In this document: positions 25,241 through 35,764 of the stretch, in pieces | How the letters are laid out: each line of letters begins with the position of its first letter | Numbering within the stretch: the stretch's first letter is position 1 | Source: Monosporascus cannonballus | Lineage: Eukaryota; Ascomycota; Sordariomycetes; Xylariales | Direction: 5' to 3' | Length of the DNA stretch: 64,000 nt | Assembly (NCBI GenBank): GCA_004154925.1 | Contig: QJNS01000067.1 | Location: 265,882 to 329,881 of the forward strand | Program-made: the position numbers and the translations under genes | Notes under the pieces: model-generated | Seen by the model: only the letters and a program-made list of their open reading frames with translations | Database searches by the model: none | What the model was told of the DNA's origin: nothing

Positions 25241-26320
25241 CTTCGTGAGACTTCACCTCGCAAGACTACCGGGAGGGGCGCTCTTTAGCAGAATCCAAGT
25301 CACCCGGGAGATTGGGGTGGGCCCGATTATCGCCATGCCGAAGACCATTCCTTCCAAGTCCGGCATGTGGCCGCACCACGGTCTCAATGAACCCCTGCCA
25401 CAGGCGCCCAGCAAGCAAGAGCTTCCTCTCGAGACTTCCGGGCATCTAGGACAGTGGCGGCAACGACATCCCCGAATGACCTAAAGTCAACACCATCCGC
25501 ATCATCTTCTCAATAGCGGAGAAGAGTTCGTCCACCGTCCTCAGGCGATCCCCTGCGTTCTTGAAATACGCCTCTCCTCTGAGACACGCTCACAGCTCCA
25601 GCTGTGCCTTCGACTAGCAGACGGCCGCCATGTGGATGAACATGCGGTGCTGGGCCTCCCTGGCGAACGCTAGGGCTTTATCCAGGCTCTGCGCGCTCTC
25701 CGTGAACTGTCTGTTCCGGTAGCGGCGGACGGCCTCGTTGTGCGGTTTTTTTTTTTTTTTTTTTTTTTTTTTGGGGGGGGGGGGGGGGGGGCGGGTCCTA
25801 AGCTACAAGCTTGAGAATCCTGTCGAAGATCACGAGCGGGTCATCTAAATATGTACTTGCACTGGGTTGGCGGAGTGAACCCGGCCCAGGGTCAGCATTT
25901 ACGGAAGGTACCTGCGATGGTAGAGGAGGGCTGCTTTGTTGATCGATCCTGTTGCTGCTGCTGTAGTCATCACCCGCACCCCCGCTAGGCGCTGGTTGGT
26001 ACATCTCCAACATTCCATCTGGGATAGACATCGCCGTTGTGCCCATTGCGAGGTTAGCTGTTCCATCCCGGAGTCTCGGTTTCTGCCGTAGCATCCTCCT
26101 CGCATTCTCTCATAGGTTGGGCGTCCATAGCGGACAGCAGTATGTCCTCGATCCACCCGATTCTTGTTTGGAAACCCTGTTGTCGAATTTCGCACTGCCT
26201 CCCAAGTAGCTTCATATGCTCGTGGAGCTCGTTGGCCTGTTCCCCCAGTACCTCTGTGTCATCGTGTTAGGTGTCCATCTTCTCAGACTCCTGGCTCACT
26301 TTTGTTCGGCTCGAGGCTCT
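25240..26320 (-). pseudogene. Decayed coiled-coil gene, unidentified
   Basis: On the minus strand a coding-like stretch begins near 26310 with a heptad-like, charged sequence (VLGEQANELHEHMKLL). It is stopped by TAA just after MDT, near 26266. It is followed, after a change of frame, by a Pro/Ser-rich piece ending DDPLVIFDRILKL (to about 25800). Beyond the homopolymer tract it resumes as AVRRYRNRQFTESAQSLDKA and a helical segment, interrupted by TAG, TGA and TAG between about 25620 and 25450. Each stop could come from CAA, CAG or CGA by one C-to-T change. The family is not recognised. A helical repeat or transcription-regulator-like protein is possible, but that is guesswork. Confidence 0.45.
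25746..25791. repeat. Homopolymer tract T27 followed by G19
   Basis: Twenty-seven T residues are followed directly by nineteen G residues. The tract lies within the decayed coiled-coil gene, where its neighbours on both sides read as coding-like minus-strand sequence. It may be a true slippage-prone tract or an assembly or sequencing artefact. Confidence 0.85.
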
Positions 26321-28195
26321 GCTTGGCCTGGAATGTTCCAGTATACCTAATTGTTTGAATACCACACGCTCACAAGAGATTTACTAATAGAGCATGGGGG
26401 TTTGTATTCGAGTAGGGAGCCTGTTACCTGGGATGGTGAGGGGAAAGCATGGATTGGAAGAGATTCTATGAAGGCAGTCTGCAGGCTATATATATGCGAT
26501 TTCCATGCGCGTGCCATATGCTTGGCTTAGGCAGCCCTCCCGGCAGCCAGCATCACAACCCCTCGGGCGTCCAACTGCTGGCCTAGAGTGTGCAAATAGC
26601 CCTAAAGGCCGATCTCTATCGGATACTCACATAGGGCCGGCTCGCTATAGCCACAGAATCAAGGAGAGCTTGTTTCTAGGTGGCTCAGGACGCGGCTTCC
26701 AGGAGAGCTGTCTTGGGCGAATTGAACAGCTATTAAGACCAAACCTGCGGTGAGTGAGTTAGCGGAGGACGCCGGACCGTAAAGAGGAAGGCAATGCTAG
26801 CTTATGTGCCCGTGCTCTGGTGAAAGGAGGATGAACCCAGAAGGGCCTGTTCCGGATTAATAAATAGTCCTTGTCTATGGGCCGTGACGAAACGCAATGG
26901 AAACTGTTTGGACTTCATCAGGATATTCCCCCAGCTGGCTGGCCTTGACGGTGTTGAAATGCACTGATCATGGCAGCTAATGGCTGAGAAGTCAATAACA
27001 CGGCATTGGTGACTTTGGGGGGGTTTCGTCATCCTCATCGCCGAAGCAAATCCCCAGGAGGCCTACTTGTCATGTCCCTTCAAATGGACAAAGAACATAA
27101 CGAGGTGAAGCTCAAGCTGTTTCGGGCCCTTGAGCGGTTTTGAGCGTACTCCAACACCCGCGTAGTATTCTTTGGTTGAGTGTGCGTAAAATCCATGAAT
27201 TTTCACGAACTTCAACCACTCAGTCGAGGTGTCCCCTGAAATACAATCATCATATGCCTCCAAGTCTGCATTTCGTCTCAAGGGGCTAGATTTTGCACTA
27301 GTGTAAGTAACTGCGCATCTCATGATCCGGTGTCGTGTAGTTCCAGCCTTCTGGGTGAGCTAGATTCCGAGTTAGGCGGTTCATATCTTTGGTTAGGCAC
27401 CGTTCCCCCTCGTGAGCGAGTCATTCGCCGATAGACCCCGCAGACAGGGAAGTCCCGGCCATTGATACCTATAACGGACAACACCGGCACAGTGACGGAT
27501 TTCTGAATAAGACTTTGCCCACATGCACGGCACCAATGCTCCATTTCCGCTACCTCTTGGTAACAGGTCAAGTCCGGCATTGTAGGTTCGGGGCGTTATT
27601 CAGGCTGCTTGCAGGGGAATCGTGGAGCCGCAACGACCGCCAGCAAAAGGGCGTGGGCTAGTCAACGGAATATGAGCTGCGTACGCACTAAGTACCAACG
27701 CGCGGATAAGCACCCCCGACGCACGTTCGGATTCCGAGGACGCCATGACCACTTTAAGGGGGCTACAGCAGTCAACCTCAGACCAAAAGACGGGGATGTC
27801 GGAACACCCCGGATAAAGCGGCTGGACTTGAGATAAGAGGTCATGGAAGGAGAGCGATGCTTTAGAAAAGAGCAATCTTACCATAACAGTCGAAGGCGAG
27901 ACCAGAGTAATAGAGTAGTAATGTAGGATAACGATGGGCGATAAATTGTTATTAACAAGGCTCCCATATTGGCACGCCCCAATTACGCTGACCACGTCGA
28001 ATCGTTAATATTTCACAGCTAAACTCTTTGCAGCAACCCTACCGACTATCCTCTCCACCCCAAAACTGATATATTGGCAAACAAGGCTCGTGCAATTGCC
28101 GCAACACCGCACCTATTTGTCGGTACCAACATTACATGCAATATAAGGTCCATACATCTAAATCAAGGGGCTCTCGCCGGCCCCCCAACCCCCGG

Positions 28196-28256
28196 GGCCT
28201 AACCCTAACCGTAATTACTAACCCTAATCATAACTATTAACCCTAACCTTAATACC
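28196..28256. repeat. Degenerate interstitial telomere-like tract
   Basis: Repeated CCTAACCCTAACC units appear as CCTAACCCTAACC, ACTAACCCTAATC and ATTAACCCTAACC, separated by AT-rich drift. CCCTAA/TTAGGG is the usual telomere repeat in filamentous ascomycetes. Here it is internal, imperfect and only about 60 bp. Confidence 0.6.
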
Positions 28257-29788
28257 AACTCTAAATTTCACAGCAGCAGTTGCCAGTTATAAATAAACTG
28301 CCCTAATAAACGATTTTTCCGTCATATTTTGTAATAGTCGGTGGGGTTGCCACAAAGAGCTTAGCGGCGCAATACTAACGATTCTTCGTGGACAACGTAA
28401 CTGGTGCGCATTGTTATCCCGGTTGCGAATTTAAGGTCTATAAACTTCAACCCAATATAGGTACTTCGTATTATTAGAGTCATCCGGACCAAGGGCCAAG
28501 GTCAGCTGACTCGAATAAGAGACCATTAAGTTGGCGTGATTCGACGTTATAAGCACTTCCGCGACGCTATCAAGATAGACAGCCCCTTGAAACTCAGCCA
28601 TAGAGGGTCGCAGTTCTCTCCATCCCCAGGTAACAGTTCAAGATAGAGGGCATGGCAGGGTGGTATGGCTTTCGTTGATTGAAGTCGTAGAAGTCACTGT
28701 AAGGAAAGCTTGAATAAGTTGCAATCCTCAGAACTGTCCGTCTGGTATGTCAATAATGAGTTTGTCGGGTTTGTTTGACAGGGATTCGATAAGGAGAATC
28801 TCAGATATAGAGCGCCTCCGCCACGCTGCTTGGGTGGTACAGCGTCAGGGCAAATTGGCTGGCAGTGGGAGGTCCCCAATCGCTTTCACGATTGTATTTT
28901 ACGAAGGGTTTGTATACATACAGGCCATTTATTAGGTGGTACAGCCTGATATGGCAGGGGGTTAAAGTGTTCTGGATGCCACTGAGGAGGAATGGACCCT
29001 TTTATCAGGTACTGCAAGCATATGCATGGATGAAGTAGATAAGCACCGCCTTGTGGTCCGTTTCCCAACGTGTTCTGTGTTTTCTGTCTTGCGCCTACAT
29101 AGTGCTTTCGTTCCATCCCCCTTATTGATTGTCTAATCTGCGAACCTATATGATCTGCAGCATCAACGTACCAGGTAGGCAAACATCCAAATGTTAATAG
29201 TCTAGACTCCGGGGTGTCTCCAACTTTCATCCCATCTGTGCCTGCCCGCATACGGGCCCGGACATAAGTCTGTCCTCGGGGGCATGCGGCTACTTACCTA
29301 TCTCCGATTCTTAACTATCCTTCACACCCTGCTTATGTATGTAGGTTGTAGGTTCCAAGGTTGTGTCCAACTCTGCATCCCTACAGCTAGTGCATGTACG
29401 TGCGCTTCCAGAACACAGTTGCTGTCTCTACGAACAAACGCGGATCCCTCCCCAGCCACGTCGCCCTTTTGCACCTAATAATGACAACTGGGAAACTTTC
29501 GCTCATTGATCCAGTCTCCTTTTCTCTCTCCATGTACCTAATTTAGCGGGGCGAGTTCCATGCTGGACTAGGGCACAGACCAACGATAGGTCAGTTCCGT
29601 ATGTTCATTCGTCCACACCTACCAACTTACGGACACACTTGGTAGGTAGCTAGTAAACAACGTTAGGTATTCCTGCTTAAATTTTTAGGCACTTGGTCAC
29701 TCTGATTGCTCTGTGTCTCCCTGGATCCTAGTTTGGCGCCCCTCCCTTGAACGTTAGGCACTTATGTCCCTTAAACCATCTACTTTAC

Positions 29789-29810
29789 AGCCCAGCCCAG
29801 CCCAGCCCGC
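29789..29810. repeat. CAGCC-type simple repeat in a pyrimidine-rich promoter region
   Basis: Four tandem CAGCC units lie within a long pyrimidine-rich stretch (about 29510-30060) upstream of the acidic hypothetical protein. CT-rich leaders of this type are common in fungal promoters. Confidence 0.5.
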
Positions 29811-30210
29811 TTATCTAACCCCCCCTTTCACTTTTCCGAGTCGTCATTAATGTTACTTGTTTCCTGCATTTCCGTGCTCCACGACCATACAGACAACGAC
29901 AGGATTCCCTTCCGCCCGACCGCCCCCGGCCAAACTAGTCTTTTAACTCTCACCTTCTTTTCTCGGCCTCTGACACTCTCTTCAATTTCGGGCTGCGGTC
30001 TAGCGTCTCTCTCAGACACACACACACACACCCCGATTACGAATCTGACCCGGCCGAACCGCGAGTTCGCCATTTTCCATAGCATTCCATCGCCCGTCTT
30101 GGGCTGATGCATCCGTCCACCGGCCTTTTTTCGACCGCTAGACATACAAGCATTTGGATTTTATTCTACTCGATCACTATCACAGGGTTATCGTCGAAAG
30201 CAGTGCCAAG

Positions 30211-31191
30211 ATGAAGGGTCGGCCTATCGAACAGCTCGTCTACGAGTGCATGTTTCCCAAACCGCGAACCACCGACCCTCAGAATTTCCACTCTCTCCTT
30301 CATCGAAACCTCATCCCCGAGGTCCGCCAGGAAGTCCACTCCTTCTACGGCCACCTCGACACCCAGGAAGCCAAGTACCCCGGCCTGGACTACACTCACC
30401 ACATCCACCGCATACGCCTGAGCCGATGGCCTTGGCACCGCCGCCTCTTCCGAGCCTTCGACGCCCTGCGCCTGACCCACGCCGAGATATCGGGGCTGAC
30501 CAAGTGGGAAGGCACAAAGTGGGCGAAGGAGCGGTTCGAGAGGGATTCAGGCATCACCATCCGGGATACCGCCGCCGACGGCTTCCCCAATTGGATCGAG
30601 CCGGAGGATAGGCCGAGGGCGATGCGCGCGACCCTCAGAGCGGAGACGGAGGACACCGAAGAGGGCACCGCCGAGACGGCGGACGAGGGCATGGACGGCG
30701 AGGAGGACAGCGAGGGCGAGCTGGAGAGCATCGGCGTAGCACTGAACGAGCGTCTCCGCGAGCGAGCAGCGCGCCGCGAAGCCGGCGACACCTCGGAGCC
30801 TCTTGACGAGGAATGGGAGCAGTGGCTCAAGAACGCAATCGACTCGGGCGAGCTTCCCTTCCTGGCCGAGCACCTCCTGCAGCAATCCAACGATGCCACT
30901 CGCATCCCTCAAATATTCTTCCCACCCCAGATGCTAAGCGCGGCGAGAGCGGGCCAGTGGCAAGATATCCCGGAATTCCTGCATGATATGCTCAGGCGCA
31001 CAATAGCCACCGAATCCGGCACGGGGAGTCTTGCGCCCCCATCGTCCGCCTCGCCCAGCAACCCGGCATTATCAGGCAACGCCAGCAACTTTCGACGCGC
31101 CTACTCAGAGCTACGTTTGCCCGTCGGTGACGCCGCCACCAGCAACACCTCGGACGTGCGTCTCCAGAGGACCGCTCGGCCGGGTGCGTAA
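30211..31191 (+). CDS. Conserved-looking hypothetical protein with acidic middle
   Basis: One exon of 326 residues if translation starts at the ATG at 30211. The open frame reaches back to a TAG at 30139, and the extra codons (DHYHRVIVESSAK) look coding-like. A spliced upstream exon is therefore possible, with AG acceptors just after 30139 or before GGTTATC. Residues 1-130 are globular and basic or aromatic (RIRLSRWPWHRRLFRAF). Residues 135-195 are rich in Glu and Asp, and then helical segments follow (EEWEQWLKNAIDSGELPF and IPEFLHDMLRR). The tail is Ser/Pro-rich. I do not recognise the family. Third positions are GC-rich as in the certain genes, so it is very likely a real gene. Confidence 0.7.
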   Translation: MKGRPIEQLVYECMFPKPRTTDPQNFHSLLHRNLIPEVRQEVHSFYGHLDTQEAKYPGLDYTHHIHRIRLSRWPWHRRLFRAFDALRLTHAEISGLTKWEGTKWAKERFERDSGITIRDTAADGFPNWIEPEDRPRAMRATLRAETEDTEEGTAETADEGMDGEEDSEGELESIGVALNERLRERAARREAGDTSEPLDEEWEQWLKNAIDSGELPFLAEHLLQQSNDATRIPQIFFPPQMLSAARAGQWQDIPEFLHDMLRRTIATESGTGSLAPPSSASPSNPALSGNASNFRRAYSELRLPVGDAATSNTSDVRLQRTARPGA

Positions 31192-34100
31192 CCGCAGCAC
31201 CGACCGCGAGCATCCTCTACTGCGGGGCAGACGGGAGCGGACCAGCATTCGAGCCTGATCGGTAAAGTTCAGGCTTGGTTCAATCTTTATGCGAATGTCT
31301 CTGTTTGCACCACTCTTGGGATACAATAACCATCAATATCCCATCCACACCATGCACGATACAGCTTGCGTTGACGACTATGCTACACATTTCCCCCAAT
31401 CCAGTACGACTAAAACATGTATGCTGGATCCCAAAAGCGATGGATTTCTACGCATATCGCTGGGATCCGGTTTGAACCTCCGGTGAGGTCGCGACGTTGT
31501 ATGCCCAGTCTGCCTATCTCGATTGGTAGACGAGAACATCATGTCATTCCGTTGCGGTTGTGCCTTCACCACATTAATTATCCCACACTGTGTCTCAGCA
31601 ACAAATTCCACGCCGCCCCCCCTTCTACGAAGCACACCTACTTCCAGAAAGCAAAGGGGTGACCGATGGACTCTTTGGCGGACGGAGAGCACGGGAGAGA
31701 GGGAGGGCGGTTTCATTATAGGCAGGACGCCGGTAGGCAAGGACACGCATATGGTGCCAAGCTTTCACAGCGGCGGGCATAGGAAGACGGATAAATCAGG
31801 TCTGCATAACGGCCGCTACGGCCTATTGCGAATGTCTTTTAGCACATTAAAAATTACAGATAAATCCATCATAATACGATTCCTCGTACAGTGTCCAGGG
31901 GTATTTTTCAGTTAGTTTTGTCCCACGAGCGCTGTTTCTGCCATTCAAGGTTTGAATGTAGACTCCTATAAATGTTGCATGGCATATACATTACCCATCT
32001 TTTCCAAGATCAGATTTTTAGTCACGTACGATAAGTGGAAGCATAGCATATATAGCCATATTTTCAATTCTATTCAAATTGTATGGGAACTACATCGACG
32101 TACGGGGGGACCCGGTGGAGGGAACTAACAGAAAATGTCCCTGGGTACCGTATACCACAATCGCTCTCCGAAGATCCCATGACGGTTGTTGGACGGCGTT
32201 ATCCTGTTGAACCTAAAAATAGGACTAGAACATGAGGATAAGCTGGCGTGAGGATAACTAAGCATCTATGGAAAGTAGCCGGGCAGTGGTTGGCTGTGCT
32301 CCGGCCTCTTGAGAGGCGCAGAAAATCGAGCTGGCGATATATCAGGATCCGACGTTGTTCCAGTAGGACTATGTCTATTGCCAGAAAATACGAGTCTGAC
32401 CAAGGACCGGCGTCGTGGCTAAACGCCGGGGAGCTTGTCGTGAATAGGGTTTTGGGGTTGACGATGGCTTTAGGATCCATCGTGTCATCCTCATTCGTTC
32501 CCCATGAGCGTAGCAATCACGTTTTTTTCCCAACATGTGAATCTGCTTGGTAGGCACATAGGGTTGCTGCATCTTCCTCGCAGGCCGTGAGAGCATTACC
32601 ATTACACTTGATCCCCATTGAAAATACTGTTCAGATTAACTGTCAGACGCAACTCTGCATGGCAGACTAGACGGGAGGCGTAGGATTTACCCTACTTCAA
32701 CTGTCACGGTGTTCAAGTCTCACTGCGCCAGCATCTCGCTTTCATCACTTTCAAGCTCCTCAAGCGTCGTCATCACGGGCAAGCAGGCACATGGCCACAT
32801 ATCTGTCCATCCAGATACCCTAGCGTCATCTTCTTCATGGCGATTGCAAAGCAACCGCGCACAACGAAAACGAGTGTGGAAAGCAAAAATTGCGCTTCCT
32901 ACGACCCCTAAGGATAGTAGAGGGGAGTCGGCTCCGCGCCGTGCAATGCAGGCCTCTTCCCCTTCAAGCCCCGTAACTTGAGCCGGGACTTGAGAAACAA
33001 GGTAAGTATGAAAAGGAAAAGGAAAGAGAAAAAGAGGTTAAAGGGAAGCGGTCGGATTTATATATGTGGAAAGCGGTGTGAGGGACGGCGGCAGAATCTG
33101 GGTGGGTCCATCTGCTGTGTGGAAAGGTACGTACCGAGTTGGGTCTGATTACCTAAGGTTTCGAGATTGTGTTTAGATGCGATTTGATGGGATTTGCTCA
33201 AGGCTTGTTTGTACTCACTACGTATAATGGGTAAGCCTAACATTCTAACATCCTCGGGCAGGATCTCTCTACATGTTAGACGACCGAATTTTCTTTCAGT
33301 TGGCCAGTTTCTTGCACTAGTTGATACCTGACATGGGATGTTTTTATTCCGCAACTCACCAAGTACGCGCCATTCAGACTTCGATAAGCTTCGTCATGAC
33401 GGAGATGCGGTCGCGCATATGTCTATAAGTATAAGCAAATACCGAATAAGATAGGTGCCTTCTAATGCTGCTACGAAACCAGTCGTTAGATCAACAGTTC
33501 CATACACTACAATCCGGGGAAAAAAAAGGGAAGAAAACGGGGCGGCGGGATATCGATGCCAAACGATTATTTTCAGGCGAAGTGCCACTATATCTGCGTC
33601 TTATTGTAACTTTAACTCAACGGAATGTCCACATGTCGGTGGCAAGATAATCACATTACTCGCAGTGAGATCTCCGATATCCCTCTTGTGGGGAAACGGA
33701 GGTCGGGGTGCGAGATGGGGAACTACTATGTCCTTTCAAGGAGGCTCAAGCTACCGATCCATCCGTTCTTCGAGACACATAATAAGCGTGCCGGATAGCA
33801 TAATTGCGTAATGTTGGGTTCCTTGTGCAGCACTGATTGACCCAAAGAGATCGCCGGGATTCTGGCTAAGGATCGCCCGCCACATGGTGCTCGAGGGTAT
33901 GGTAAGTAGAGTAAACAACTGTAGCTTGGTGTGACGGCGCAGAGCATAGTCATGCTGTTGGCCTGGGCGCAATACTGCAGGGGTCTGTGTCTACGTAACT
34001 ATCGGTTAGAACTTTGTAGAGGGAAATATAGCCACGGCACGTAATAAACGCGGCATCCATCTCAGTTATGAAAAGCTACTATCATTTCCGACGCAGAATG

Positions 34101-34235
34101 TGACTGTGAGGGCATATATGACCATATAACGCTTAAACCAACCCAGCTCGAGCGTCTGATTACTTGTCAACATCCTACAGTGACCGCATCTTGGATTATT
34201 ACTTCGCATACGTACAAAATAAACTGCCGTCTGAA
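31192..34235. other. Intergenic, no supported gene
   Basis: Many short open frames and no recognised family. A minus-strand frame at about 32700-32990 stays open for some 90 codons and ends in an acidic tail (LEELESDESEM) with a pyrimidine-rich stretch upstream. It could be a terminal exon of an unrecognised gene, but I cannot support a model. Confidence 0.45.
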
Positions 34236-35764
34236 CTATGTTGAAACTCCCAAATAGGGGGTCCCCTCGCGGATATAGTCTTTCAGCGCCTCGAAACTCT
34301 TGTATGGGCTTCCGTCGACGAAGGACGCTTCAGGGTACAAAGGCAGTATTCCTTCGTCTGAGAGCAGTGCCGATGTGTCTACAGTGATGTCTTCGTCTAT
34401 AGACGACCATTGCTCGAGTGGAGATTCGGGTCCGAAGTCGTGTTCCTCACACCAGGGTCGTTTGGAACCCGGAGTAGCTAGGTCGAGTGGGCGTGAGACC
34501 CAATCATTACCTGCGAGTATAGGATTGATGCCCGCAAGTATCACGTCGTGCTCATTGCGGCTTCCGGAAGAGGTTGTGTCAGGTAGCAGGGTAGAATCTG
34601 GCCCGGGGAGCAAGCCTTCGGGATCTCCTTCCTGCTCATTTATCTCTGTAACTTTGCGTAACGGGTGGGTCGAAGCATCATCCCTTCCCAGTCCCTGTAT
34701 TATGTCCGGGCGCATTTGTAGCGAAGAGGAAGCGACGGAAAATCGCGACGGATCCGATCGCGTTGCAGTAAATCTCGCTCGGTAGCCAAGCTCAGTGGTG
34801 ACCGTTTCACCCGAAGTGTAGGAACAAATATCGGACACGCTCGTTTCCCCTAAATCTGAGGTGGTGAGCAATGTCAAATGCGTATGCCAGGAGCGATATT
34901 TGGGGCTTACCGTTCTCTGAACCCACTCTGCTACATGACTTCGGGGTATTCTGAGATCGACTTGCACGTTTCGCCTTCACCGGACGCCTGGTTATTCCGC
35001 CAACTTGAGGGGGAGGCTTCCGCTTATTCCGCTCCTCCATCTTGGAATACTTCCGGAAATTCCATTGATTAAGTTTCAATTTGTACTGCTTTATCCTGGA
35101 AGAAGTAAGCCCCTTTTCTCTTCAGGAGTTGTCTCACGTACGTTGCTTCAAAGCCGGCCTCTCCTTTCATACGTCTCATCACTGTGTCGAGGGGGAGATT
35201 CTCGGTTATATAGAGCTGGTGTATTTGGTTCTTTCTCTTGTTCCATTCATCTTCCTTGATTTGTGAAGCCTTTCCTCTTGATATTGAGACATCTCCCGCA
35301 GACTGTGATCCTCCCCCGTGACTAGAGGAGTTCGGAGGCATACCAAGGGAGTGAGTATGGCCTTGGATGTCGCTACTTTTCACCCTGACGTCCTCGTTCC
35401 CGCTAGACGCTAGGGGGTTGATAAACTGCTCTGTACCAGGAGATTTTTGCATCGTGTGGCGAATATTGCATTTGTAACACCAGTAGTCTCCTCCCTTATG
35501 AAAGATGGGACAGATAAGGAGATGCTGGATCAGGGGTAACGGGTTCCGGAAACGTTCTTTACAATCTATAAAGATGCATTTGTAGGGCATGCCTTCGTCT
35601 TTGACCAGTATGTAAACGATAACATGAAGGAAGATGCGGCATTGGATGCGTTCTTTGCTCCCCTCAAGATTGAGCAGATTGAGTAGGACGCTGGCAGTTG
35701 GCACCTGGGGAGAGCCTTGGATCGTATGGCTAAGAGCCCAGCAGGAGTTTGGCGGAGTCGTCAT
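34236..35764 (-). CDS. C2HC zinc finger plus Clr5-domain protein
   Basis: Minus-strand exons are 35764-35142, 35095-34911 and 34855-34236, giving 475 residues. A Cys/His cluster lies at about 63-85 (C63, C68, H81, C85), followed by C96 and C99. A Clr5 domain lies at about 172-228: W-N-K-R-K near its start, LYITENLPLDTVMRRM, GFEAT, then across the 46-nt intron IKQYKLKLNQWNFRKY. Intron 1 is supported because it alone rebuilds that Clr5 ending. The Clr5 N-terminal domain occurs in fungal regulators, including the cellulase regulator CLR-5, and in many uncharacterised proteins. Residues 260-475 are Ser/Thr/Asp-rich without a known domain. Starting at the ATG at 35764 is a choice; the frame is open farther upstream. 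A nuclear regulatory role is inferred only. Confidence 0.72.

Larger units (their letters stand above)
26321..29830. other. Gene-poor interval with no supported gene
   Basis: Several open frames of 60-130 codons occur on both strands (for example 27063-27580 and 27600-27995 on minus). None has a recognisable family, and start and stop positions do not suggest exons. The interval contains the telomere-like tract at 28196-28256. Confidence 0.5.
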
